Origin: an uncultured Alistipes sp.
Lineage (GTDB): Bacteria; Bacteroidota; Bacteroidia; Bacteroidales; Rikenellaceae
NCBI GenBank assembly: GCA_944321955.1
Contig: CALUNG010000015.1
Location: forward strand, 1-56,775
DNA: 56,775 bases
Direction of reading: 5' to 3'
Shown here: one piece after another, positions 49,915 through 56,775 of the stretch
Layout of the letters: every line of letters begins with the position of its first letter
Numbering within the stretch: the first letter of the stretch is position 1
Program-made: the position numbers and the translations under genes
Notes under the pieces: model-generated
Told to the model about the DNA's origin: nothing
The model's input: only the letters and a program-made list of their open reading frames with translations
Database searches by the model: none

Positions 49915-50778
49915 ATGAGAAAGTTCATTATTTTGGGAATAGCCGCCGCCATGACGGTATTTTCGAACGACATACAGGCAGCTGAAGGCTGGTTCGGGAA
50001 ATCGGTCAAGGAGAGCGGCAAAACGATAACGGAGACACGTACCAGTGCCATGAAGTTCACCAAGATCGATGTATCGCGCTGCATAAAGCTTATTGTTGAG
50101 GAGCGCACCACGGGAGACATATTCATCACCACCGACGAGAATTTCATGCCGTACGTCGAGATGGAGGTAAGCGACGGCGTACTGCACGCGCAATTGAGCG
50201 ACAGGATCAAATCGATCGAGAGCGAAGAGTCTCAGCCTATCGTGATAAGGATCCCATATAACGGCAAGATCAACGAGATAGAAGTATCGGGAGCCAGCAG
50301 CGTAGAGGTAAAGCCGTTGATAAAGGCTGCGACGTTCGAGGCTTCTGCGTCCGGAGCATCGAATCTCAAGGTAAGGGTCAACGCCGGGAAGTGCGAAGTG
50401 ACCGCATCGGGAGCTTCTTGCGGAGATATCGCAATCACGGCCGACAATGTCGATCTCACAAGTTCAGGGGCATCCAGACTGACTGTCACTGTCGAAGCCG
50501 ACAAACTCAGTGCTACGGCCAGCGGAGCCTCGAATGTCAAACTTGCAGGCAAAGCAGCAGATGCACTCTACGAATCGTCCGGAAGCTCCTCGATCGACGC
50601 CGGGAAACTTGTCTCGGGCAACTGTGACGTAGAGTGTTCGGGAATGTCGAGTGCAGATGTAAACTGCACGGAGAGCCTCAATGCCGAAGCCAGCGGAATG
50701 TCATCCGTAAACTACAAGGGAGGCTGCAAACTTGTCCATGCGACGTCAAGCGGAGTCAGCGAAATAAGCAAATACTGA
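49915..50778 (+). CDS. DUF2807 (head-GIN) repeat protein, secreted
   Basis: A 287-residue protein with a signal peptide (ending DIQAAE). After an N-terminal beta segment (MKFTKIDVSRCIKLIVEERTTG) comes a regular array of about nine rungs, each with SGAS, SGSS or SGMS at the turn: VSGASSVEV, ASGASNLKV, ASGASCGDI, SSGASRLTV, ASGASNVKL, SSGSSSIDA, CSGMSSADV, ASGMSSVNY, SSGVSEIS. This spacing of about 20 residues fits a parallel beta-helix or a stacked beta-fold. DUF2807 proteins are common in Bacteroidetes, with no known role. It lies 23 bases after padR and 28 before the second PspC gene. Confidence 0.9.
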   Translation: MRKFIILGIAAAMTVFSNDIQAAEGWFGKSVKESGKTITETRTSAMKFTKIDVSRCIKLIVEERTTGDIFITTDENFMPYVEMEVSDGVLHAQLSDRIKSIESEESQPIVIRIPYNGKINEIEVSGASSVEVKPLIKAATFEASASGASNLKVRVNAGKCEVTASGASCGDIAITADNVDLTSSGASRLTVTVEADKLSATASGASNVKLAGKAADALYESSGSSSIDAGKLVSGNCDVECSGMSSADVNCTESLNAEASGMSSVNYKGGCKLVHATSSGVSEISKY

Positions 50779-50806
50779 AAACCAAACCTTACAAAAACCC
50801 TCAAAC

Positions 50807-52027
50807 ATGAACGAAGTAAAGAAGTGCAGCATTTCGGGCATAGCCTTCACCATGGAGGTCGATGCATACAAGACTCTTAACGAGTACATCGAGACGCTGA
50901 AAAGTACATATCGCGACGAGAAGGACGGCGACGAGATCATCGCCGATATCGAAGCCCGCATCGCCGAGCTTATTCTCAACACGCAGGACAACGGCCGGGT
51001 TGTCGAGAAGCCGCTCATCGACAACATCATAGCCCAACTCGGGTCAGCTGAGGCGATAAACGAGGAGAGCGATACCGATGAATCGAAGAAAAACAGCGAA
51101 CCGCGCATTCCGCGCCGCCTCTACCGCGACATGGAGAATGCACGCCTGGGAGGCGTATGCGCCGGCATAGCACGCTACTATGATGTCGATCCGGTATGGA
51201 TCAGACTGCTGGTCTTTTCACCTCTGCTTCTGATGTTCCTGTCGTGGATACCCTACATGGGGTGGATCTCGACTTTCGGAGGCAATCTCTTCGCAGTAGT
51301 GATTCTGAGCTATTTCGTAATGTGGTTCTCGGTGCCGGTAGCCCGCACGCCGCGCCAGAAACTGGAGATGACCGGCGAAAAGATCACTCTGCAATCGATA
51401 CGTGAAACGGCCTCCAACTCCAATGATGTGGACAGCAACGCGCGTCCCGTTGTGGCCGAGACGGTCACTGTCTTCGGAAAGATAATGCTCATACTGCTGA
51501 AGATCGTTGCGGCCTTCATCATCATCGGGCTTACGCTCTTCGCATGCGCACTCATAATCGGTCTCTTCGCGGTTGGATTCAACGGCAATATCTGGGGTCT
51601 GGGCAACCTTGGTAATCTCGGAGGTCTTACCGCCGTCGGCGAGACGCTGGTACCGATGCTCGCCATCATTGCCATGCTCATTCCTACAATACTGCTGATG
51701 TACATATTCATCTGCCTGTTCCTCAGTAAGAAGCCAGGACGGAGGACCATTCTTGCAATGTTCCTGTTGTGGATCATATCGCTCATATCGGTACCCGTTG
51801 CAGCGATGGCTACAGACAAGGCCATTGATAAAATTGAAAGTTACGGTACCGATATCGAAATAAACGCCGAAACTGCAGAAGAAGCGGAGGCTGCCGTAGA
51901 CTCCCTGACGGAGAGCAATACGGATATCAAGTCCATCACGATACGCGTTCCGTCGGACAAGGGCGGAACTGTCGACCTCACCATTACCGACAGCAGCAGG
52001 AACGGCATGAACATCGACCGCGACTGA
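50807..52027 (+). CDS. Long PspC-domain membrane protein
   Basis: A 406-residue protein. Residues 1-75 form the same module as the first gene: SISGIAFTMEVDAYKTLNEYI, then IADIEARIAELI. A PspC domain follows at about 105-180 (RDMENARLGGVCAGIARYYDVDPVWIRLLVFSPLLL). Further hydrophobic helices at about 225-345 (LMLILLKIVAAFIIIGLTLF and LAIIAMLIPTILLMYIFICLF) include a Gly/Asn loop (WGLGNLGNLGG). The C-terminal 60 residues are hydrophilic and likely periplasmic. It could act with the DUF2807 protein as a stress sensor. A hairpin 25 bases downstream ends the operon. Confidence 0.9.
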   Translation: MNEVKKCSISGIAFTMEVDAYKTLNEYIETLKSTYRDEKDGDEIIADIEARIAELILNTQDNGRVVEKPLIDNIIAQLGSAEAINEESDTDESKKNSEPRIPRRLYRDMENARLGGVCAGIARYYDVDPVWIRLLVFSPLLLMFLSWIPYMGWISTFGGNLFAVVILSYFVMWFSVPVARTPRQKLEMTGEKITLQSIRETASNSNDVDSNARPVVAETVTVFGKIMLILLKIVAAFIIIGLTLFACALIIGLFAVGFNGNIWGLGNLGNLGGLTAVGETLVPMLAIIAMLIPTILLMYIFICLFLSKKPGRRTILAMFLLWIISLISVPVAAMATDKAIDKIESYGTDIEINAETAEEAEAAVDSLTESNTDIKSITIRVPSDKGGTVDLTITDSSRNGMNIDRD

Positions 52028-52052
52028 CACGACACGCGACTTCACGTTTGCG

Positions 52053-52097
52053 ACAAAATCGGGACTGACCCTGTAACAAAGGCGGCCCCGATTTTGT
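52053..52097 (+). terminator. Probable terminator of the PspC operon
   Basis: ACAAAATCGGG (52053-52063) pairs with CCCGATTTTGT (52087-52097) around a 23-base loop. It is weaker than others because the T-tract falls within the stem. Confidence 0.5.
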
Positions 52098-52120
52098 GTA
52101 TTTTTTCACAAAAAGTTTCG

Positions 52121-52128
52121 TATCTTTG
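52121..52128 (+). promoter_or_regulatory. -7 element of pfkA
   Basis: TATCTTTG, 16 bases ahead of the ATG. The nearest TTG upstream is at 24 bases, too far to be sure of a -33 box. Confidence 0.7.
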
Positions 52129-52143
52129 ACCGGTTAAATTTGA

Positions 52144-53130
52144 ATGAGTATGGGAGATATCAAATGCATCGGTATTCTCACTTCGGGCGGCGACGCCCCG
52201 GGAATGAACGCGGCCATACGTGCCGTGACGCGTACTGCAATCTACAACGGGCTGACGGTCAAGGGCATCATGCGTGGCTATCACGGATTGATAACCAATG
52301 AGATCATCGACTTCAAGTCGCAAAGCGTCAGCAACATCATACAGAAGGGCGGCACCATTCTCAAGACGGCGCGCAGCCAGGAATTCACCACACCCGAAGG
52401 GCGTCGGACGGCATACGAGAACATGAAGTCCAACGAGATCGACGCACTCGTGGTAATCGGCGGCGACGGTTCCATTACCGGAGCCCAGATCTTCGCACGC
52501 GAATACGACATACCGATCATCGGACTGCCGGGAACGATCGACAACGACCTGAGCGGCACCGACTCGACGATCGGATACGACACGGCTCTCAACACCATAG
52601 TCGAGGCGGTCGACAAGTTGCGCGACACGGCCACCAGCCACGAACGGCTCTTCTTCGTCGAGGTGATGGGCAACACGGCAGGCTACCTTGCGCTCAACGG
52701 AGCCATAGCATCGGGAGCCGAGGCCGCCATAATTCCGGAGATGGAGACCGAGGTCGACCAGTTGAGCCAGCTCATAGACCACGGCTTCCGCAAGAGCAAG
52801 AGTTCGGCCATCGTTCTGGTTGCCGAGAACAAGAAGACGGGAGGTGCCATGGGTCTTGCCGAGCGTATCAAGCGCGAATATCCGCAGTACGACGCCCGCG
52901 TAACAATACTTGGGCACATACAGCGCGGCGGCTCGCCTACGGCCAAGGACCGCATATTGGCATCGCGCATGGGTGCTGCAGCCATCAAGGCCCTGCTCGA
53001 AGGTCAGCGCAACGTGATGATAGGCATACAGAACGGGGCTATGGTTTACGTACCGTTCGCCAAGGCCATAAGCCACGAGAAACGTATCGACCGCGACAGC
53101 ATCGAACTGGTAAAGATACTATCGATATAA
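52144..53130 (+). CDS. pfkA: ATP-dependent 6-phosphofructokinase
   Basis: A 328-residue enzyme that phosphorylates fructose 6-phosphate in glycolysis. [19 protein letters not shown] is the nucleotide-binding loop. [12 protein letters not shown] has Gly rather than Asp after GGD, the sign of an ATP- and not PPi-dependent enzyme. [22 protein letters not shown] holds the catalytic Asp. [14 protein letters not shown] is the allosteric/active-site region. It is followed after 29 bases by a PfkB-type kinase gene. Starts at 52144 or 52150 are both possible. Confidence 0.96.
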   Translation: MSMGDIKCIGILTSGGDAPGMNAAIRAVTRTAIYNGLTVKGIMRGYHGLITNEIIDFKSQSVSNIIQKGGTILKTARSQEFTTPEGRRTAYENMKSNEIDALVVIGGDGSITGAQIFAREYDIPIIGLPGTIDNDLSGTDSTIGYDTALNTIVEAVDKLRDTATSHERLFFVEVMGNTAGYLALNGAIASGAEAAIIPEMETEVDQLSQLIDHGFRKSKSSAIVLVAENKKTGGAMGLAERIKREYPQYDARVTILGHIQRGGSPTAKDRILASRMGAAAIKALLEGQRNVMIGIQNGAMVYVPFAKAISHEKRIDRDSIELVKILSI

Positions 53131-53159
53131 ACCACGCACAACACTCTCTCAAACAGACA

Positions 53160-54161
53160 ATGAAGAACGTCATAGGAATCGGCAACGCATTGACCGACAT
53201 GCTTGTGAACCTGCGCAGCGACGCGGTGCTGGGCAAATACAATCTTCCGAAGGGCTCGATGAGCCTGGTCGACTCCAAACTGCAGACCGCCATATCGAAA
53301 TCGGTTGCCGGCCTGCCCTATTCGCTGTCGCTCGGAGGTTCGGCCGGCAATACGATACGCGCCATGGCACGCATCGGATGCAAGGTCGGATTCATCGGCA
53401 AGGTGGGTCCCGATACTACGGGCGACTTCTTCGTGCAGGCGCTTGAGAATCTGGGTGTCGAACCGTTCATCTTCCGCGGCACGGAGCGTTCGGGCAAGTG
53501 CGTCTCGCTCATCTCGCCCGACGGCGAACGGACGATGGTCACGCACCTCGGTGCGGCGCTCGAACTCGAAGCCGACGAGATAACCCCGGCCATATTCGAC
53601 GGTTACGACTGTCTCTATGTCGAGGGATACCTCGTGCAGAACCATGCACTGCTGCGTCATACGGTCGAGACGGCACGCCGTTGCGGTCTGAAGATCGCCA
53701 TCGATCTTGCAAGTTTCAACGTTGTCGAGGAGAATCTCGACTTCCTGCGTTCGCTCGTGGCCGATTCGGTCGATATTCTCTTCGCCAATCAGGACGAGGC
53801 CAAGGCCTTCACGGGCGAGAGTGAACCGGTAAATGCCCTGCAGGCCATCTCGGACATGTGCGAACTGGCCGTAATAAAGATAGGCACGCGCGGAGCCCTG
53901 ATCAAAAACGGCAGCGAGGTACTGCACGTGGGAATCATGGCGGCAGCCAAACGTGTGGACACCACCGGTGCGGGAGACTTCTATGCGGCCGGATTCCTCA
54001 CGGGACTGTGCAACGGACTTTCGCTGCGGCAGTGCGGAACAATCGGAGCCATCACGGCCGGCAAGGTCATCGAGGTAGTCGGCACCACCTTCGGCGAGGA
54101 GGTTTGGGACGAGGTTCTTCGGCTTATACGCAAAGTCGAAACAGAAAAGTACCTGTTCTGA
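53160..54161 (+). CDS. PfkB-family carbohydrate/adenosine kinase
   Basis: A 333-residue kinase of the ribokinase/PfkB family. LSLGGSAGNTIRAMARIGCKVGFIGKVG is PfkB signature 1, and VDTTGAGDFYAAGF signature 2, which holds the catalytic Asp. It is closest in layout to adenosine kinase-like enzymes (GNALTDML at the start, then KGSMSLVD). The sugar or nucleoside substrate is not established. The gene follows pfkA by 29 bases with no promoter or terminator between, and ends at a terminator. Co-transcription suggests a link to sugar or nucleoside phosphate supply. Confidence 0.9.
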   Translation: MKNVIGIGNALTDMLVNLRSDAVLGKYNLPKGSMSLVDSKLQTAISKSVAGLPYSLSLGGSAGNTIRAMARIGCKVGFIGKVGPDTTGDFFVQALENLGVEPFIFRGTERSGKCVSLISPDGERTMVTHLGAALELEADEITPAIFDGYDCLYVEGYLVQNHALLRHTVETARRCGLKIAIDLASFNVVEENLDFLRSLVADSVDILFANQDEAKAFTGESEPVNALQAISDMCELAVIKIGTRGALIKNGSEVLHVGIMAAAKRVDTTGAGDFYAAGFLTGLCNGLSLRQCGTIGAITAGKVIEVVGTTFGEEVWDEVLRLIRKVETEKYLF

Positions 54162-54182
54162 CGCGATATCAGGCAAAAAGAG

Positions 54183-54220
54183 AAGGAGCGATATCCATGT
54201 AAGGTTATCGCTCCTTTTTC
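54183..54220 (+). terminator. Terminator of the pfkA-PfkB kinase operon
   Basis: An 11-base stem (AAGGAGCGATA / TATCGCTCCTT) with a loop of about 12 and a T-tail. It overlaps the 3' end of the convergent glycosyltransferase gene. Confidence 0.85.
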
Positions 54221-55113
54221 ATTATTCCGCGCGTGATGCCTCGACGCATCTCCAACAGTTTGCGACCCCGCGACGGATGCATGGCAAGGGCATAGCCTGC
54301 AGCCAGCACAAGGGTTACGCACCACTTCACCGCCTCACCCAGATACAGGGCGGCGACACGGCCATGCAGTTCGGCCCGGCGGCGCTGGCTTACGCCTGTA
54401 TTGAACGAGAGCCGTGCAAAGTAGTCGTCCGTAAGTTTTTCCGCACCGATTATGTGCCAGATGACGGCATCGGGTACATAGTGGAAACGCACGCCGTCGG
54501 CAGCCATACGCTCGAAGAGGTCGCTCTCCTCGCCGCCGGTCAGCCGTCCGCCGACACGTCCCAGCGATGTATCGAACCCTCCGTAACGGAGCAGCATGTC
54601 ACGACGGAAAGCCATGTTTCCGCCTGCCGGGATGCGTCCGCGCGGAAAGATGCGTTCGCGATCGCCCCAGTCGGTCGGATTGGCCAACGGCACCTCCGTG
54701 TAGTGCGACAGCCACGCAGGCCGTCCGGACGGATACTCCGGAACGACGCGGCCACCGGCAGCCACGGCCTCGGGATGACGTGCAAAGAAATCGACGTACG
54801 CCTCCACGAAACGGTCATTGACGCGTTCGTCATCATCGATTATGGCCACTATTGCGCCTGTACTCTCGGCTATGCCACGGTTGCGGGCGTACGAAAGGCC
54901 CTGAGCCGTTTCGGTCACCATGCGCAGGTTGAGCGTCGGATAGCTCGACGCAAATCCGTCGAAGACGCGCCGAGTATCGTCCGTGGAGTTATTGTCCACG
55001 ACAATACACTCCCACACCGTAGCATCGGCGCTCTGTTGTACGAGCGACTGCAATGCGACCAGCATCCGATCTGCACGGTTATAGGTAGATATGACAAGCG
55101 ACAGTTCGATCAT
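54205..55113 (-). CDS. Glycosyltransferase family 2 protein
   Basis: A 302-residue GT-A fold enzyme. SLVISTYNRADRM at the N-terminus, ECIVVDNNSTDDT for nucleotide-sugar binding, the DxD-like VAIIDDDERV, and GGRLTGGEESDLFERM near residue 195 with the acid for catalysis. The last 50 residues contain a hydrophobic helix (AVKWCVTLVLAAGYALAM), so it is likely membrane associated. It adds a sugar to a surface glycan or glycolipid. Its promoter box lies 10-17 bases upstream on the minus strand. The gene's end overlaps a terminator of the opposite operon. Confidence 0.9.
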   Translation of the reverse strand: MIELSLVISTYNRADRMLVALQSLVQQSADATVWECIVVDNNSTDDTRRVFDGFASSYPTLNLRMVTETAQGLSYARNRGIAESTGAIVAIIDDDERVNDRFVEAYVDFFARHPEAVAAGGRVVPEYPSGRPAWLSHYTEVPLANPTDWGDRERIFPRGRIPAGGNMAFRRDMLLRYGGFDTSLGRVGGRLTGGEESDLFERMAADGVRFHYVPDAVIWHIIGAEKLTDDYFARLSFNTGVSQRRRAELHGRVAALYLGEAVKWCVTLVLAAGYALAMHPSRGRKLLEMRRGITRGIMKKER

Positions 55114-55122
55114 TACACTGCA

Positions 55123-55130
55123 AAAATAAA
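55123..55130 (-). promoter_or_regulatory. -7 element of the GT2 gene
   Basis: Minus strand TATTTTTG, 10 bases ahead of the ATG, which implies a nearly leaderless mRNA. No clear -33. Confidence 0.6.
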
Positions 55131-55147
55131 AATAAACCGGCTGTTTG

Positions 55148-55178
55148 TTGCCCGGGCGACGTCATTTTTGTATTTTGG
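55148..55178 (+). promoter_or_regulatory. Possible promoter of the esterase gene
   Basis: TTG at 55148-55150, 20 bases, then TATTTTGG at 55171-55178. The -7 box departs from the consensus by a shifted T-run; the position is right. Confidence 0.45.
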
Positions 55179-55207
55179 TAACGATTTTTCACACAAAACA
55201 ACCTGTC

Positions 55208-56506
55208 ATGAAGAAACTACTGCTTGTTCTGACGATGCTGACAGTCGGTTGCACTGCCGCATCGCTGGCCGCTCCAGCCGAGCGCCCCGTCAAAGTAATC
55301 GTCTCGCCCGACCATGCCGACTGGCAATACGACTGCGGCGAGCAACCCACATTCACCGTAACGGTACTGAAATTCAACTGTCCGGTCGCCGACGCTGTGG
55401 TAGAATATCAGATATCCGAAGATATGATGCCCGTAAAGGTCGAAAAGGAGCTGACGCTCAAGGACGGCAGTGGCAAGATCCGCATCGGCACCATGAAACA
55501 GCCCGGATTCCTGCGTTGCCGCGTATTCTACAAGGAGAACGACTATACCTATGAAGGTACCGCCACTGCTGCGTTCGAGCCCGGAAATATCAAGCCTACG
55601 ACCACCGTTCCCGATGACTTCGATGCCTTCTGGAGTGCAGCGGTCGAGGCAAACAACAAGTTGCCGCTCGAGCCGGCCATCACGCTCAAGCCAAAGCTGT
55701 GCACCGGCAAGTACAATGTCTACCATATCAGTTTCCAGAGTTACCGTCGCGGTGCCCGCATGTACGGCATTCTGTGCGTACCGACCGAAGGCGGGAAGCA
55801 TCCAGCCATACTGCGCGTTCCGGGAGCCGGAGTCAGGGGCTACAAGGGCTACACGTCGGCCGCCGAAAAGGGATTCGTCACTCTCGACATGGGCATACAC
55901 GGCATACCGGTAGACCTCGACGCACAGGTATATCGCGATCTGGGCAACGGTGCCCTCGCCGGCTACAACCGCTACCGTATCGATGACCGCGACCAATACT
56001 ACTACAAACGCGTATATCTCGGTTGCGCACGTGCCGTCGACTTCCTTGCCGGCCTCGAATCGGTCGATGCCGAACGCATTGCCGTATGCGGCGGAAGCCA
56101 GGGCGGAGCGCTCTCCATAACCACGGCCGTACTCAATCCCAAAGTAAAGTGCATAGGTGCCTTCTACCCCGCCCTCAGCGATCTGACCGGGTACCTTCAC
56201 GGTCGTGGCGGAGGTTGGCCTCACCTCTTCCGCAACTCCTCGGACGACGGCATCAGGAACGACCGCTGCATCGAGACGACACGCTATTACGACGTTGCGA
56301 ACTTCGCCACGAGAGTCAAGGTTCCGACATTCATGTCATTGGGCTACAACGACATGACCTGCTGCCCGACATCGACCATGTCGGCCTACAACGTCATTCC
56401 CGCACAGGAGAAGGAGCTCCTCATATTCAACGACATCAAACACTATACCTATGTCGAACAGGAGCTTGCACGCGAAAACTGGCTAATGGAACAGCTGCGC
56501 AAGTAG
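55208..56506 (+). CDS. Secreted acetylxylan esterase/cephalosporin-C deacetylase-like enzyme
   Basis: A 432-residue protein with a signal peptide, possibly a lipoprotein (LTVGC). Residues 25-130 form an N-terminal beta domain (VKVIVSPDHADWQYDCGEQPTF). The AXE1-type alpha/beta hydrolase domain follows: TVPDDFDAFW, GKHPAILRVPGAGVRGYKG (oxyanion region), nucleophile Ser in CGGSQGGALS at about 297, acid in GYNDMTCCPTS and His in DIKHYTYVEQ. It would remove acetyl groups from xylan or related glycans. No xylanase is near. It stands alone. ATG 55208 opens the signal peptide; longer frames cross the promoter. Confidence 0.9.
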   Translation: MKKLLLVLTMLTVGCTAASLAAPAERPVKVIVSPDHADWQYDCGEQPTFTVTVLKFNCPVADAVVEYQISEDMMPVKVEKELTLKDGSGKIRIGTMKQPGFLRCRVFYKENDYTYEGTATAAFEPGNIKPTTTVPDDFDAFWSAAVEANNKLPLEPAITLKPKLCTGKYNVYHISFQSYRRGARMYGILCVPTEGGKHPAILRVPGAGVRGYKGYTSAAEKGFVTLDMGIHGIPVDLDAQVYRDLGNGALAGYNRYRIDDRDQYYYKRVYLGCARAVDFLAGLESVDAERIAVCGGSQGGALSITTAVLNPKVKCIGAFYPALSDLTGYLHGRGGGWPHLFRNSSDDGIRNDRCIETTRYYDVANFATRVKVPTFMSLGYNDMTCCPTSTMSAYNVIPAQEKELLIFNDIKHYTYVEQELARENWLMEQLRK

Positions 56507-56523
56507 CATCCGGCATTCACCGA

Positions 56524-56560
56524 ACAATAAGGCGTCCATATATGGACGCCTTATTGTTTT
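56524..56560 (+). terminator. Terminator after the esterase gene
   Basis: A perfect 17-base palindrome (ACAATAAGGCGTCCATA with TATGGACGCCTTATTGT) followed by TTTT. Confidence 0.9.
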
Positions 56561-56625
56561 GCACCGACCAACAGCATATAGATCAGTGTGATAACGGTCG
56601 CAAAAACGTCAAATATCAAAAAAAT

Positions 56626-56656
56626 TTTGACATAACGATTTTTTTTCATACCTTTG
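56626..56656 (+). promoter_or_regulatory. -33/-7 promoter of the initiator tRNA gene
   Basis: TTTG at 56626-56629, 19 bases, then TACCTTTG at 56649-56656. The tRNA begins 44 bases on. Confidence 0.88.
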
Positions 56657-56700
56657 CACTCGCAAAGCGATAGAAATTACTTACGGTAATAACGATATAT

Positions 56701-56775
56701 CGCGGGATGGAGCAGTTGGCAGCTCGTCGGGCTCATAACCCGAAGGTCGGAGGTTCGAGTCCTCCTCCCGCTACC
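56701..56775 (+). tRNA. Initiator tRNA-Met(CAU), cut after CC of the 3' end
   Basis: Cloverleaf with anticodon CAU in the loop CTCATAA. The anticodon stem holds three G-C pairs (TCGGG / CCCGA), the hallmark of initiator tRNA. The acceptor starts with C1 unpaired to position 72 (T here), another initiator trait. The T-arm is GGAGG-TTCGAGT-CCTCC. The discriminator A73 is at 56773 and the window ends with CC, so CCA may be encoded. Confidence 0.95.

Noticed and set aside
1-56775. CRISPR array, transposase, integrase-linked island or prophage
   Set aside because: No spaced direct repeats, transposase, phage structural or mobilisation genes were seen; the only recombinase is the housekeeping-type XerC.

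Overview
The window reads as a chromosome segment from a high-GC member of the Bacteroidales, most likely Alistipes or a close Rikenellaceae relative. This is inferred from gene content, not from a search. Support: a SusC/SusD pair, many lipoproteins, an OmpP1/FadL-like barrel, a PspC-PadR-DUF2807 operon, DUF4465 and PepSY-like proteins, and about two dozen promoters of the Bacteroidetes type (TAnnTTTG at -7, often TTG or TTTG about 19-21 bases upstream). Ordinary genes look clearly GC-rich, while promoters and the SusCD region are more AT-rich. There is no transposase, integron, prophage or CRISPR array.

Layout. 1-8.7 kb is housekeeping: the 3' part of prfA, a TonB-plug/TonB-C chimera, xseA-xseB-methyltransferase, a hemolysin III-type membrane protein, a RelA-like (p)ppGpp synthetase, and a leftward xerC-hpf-glycosylase cluster. 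8.7-14.7 kb holds galM, a glycerophosphodiesterase and galK in one operon, an OPA-type sugar-phosphate antiporter and an acyltransferase. 14.7-20.1 kb runs leftward with a CDF metal exporter, proS, a FadL-like barrel and an aromatic-rich lipoprotein. 20.2-26.1 kb has tRNA-Ser(CGA), an ECF sigma factor with a four-helix membrane partner, a secreted alpha/beta hydrolase, a gene-poor kilobase, and a membrane-spanning TPR/HTH regulator.

26.3-31.2 kb carries a membrane protein translationally coupled to an RluA-type pseudouridine synthase, a nitroreductase, AlkD and a PepSY-like protein, and a ZIP transporter. 31.2-39.9 kb has divergent lipoprotein genes, a GT90-type glycosyltransferase, a PiT-PhoU phosphate transporter preceded by a possible Pho box, an NCS2 permease and UDP-glucose dehydrogenase. 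40.4-48.7 kb is an enzyme-free SusC-SusD-lipoprotein-lipoprotein operon. Its third gene has a strikingly AT-rich middle.

49.0-52.1 kb is the most interesting unit: PspC, PadR, a DUF2807 repeat protein and a second PspC protein, behind a promoter whose -33 box sits in a perfect palindrome. The two PspC proteins share an N-terminal module, so this looks like a self-regulated envelope-stress device. The window closes with pfkA, a PfkB-type kinase, a GT2 glycosyltransferase, a secreted acetyl-xylan-esterase-like enzyme and initiator tRNA-Met.
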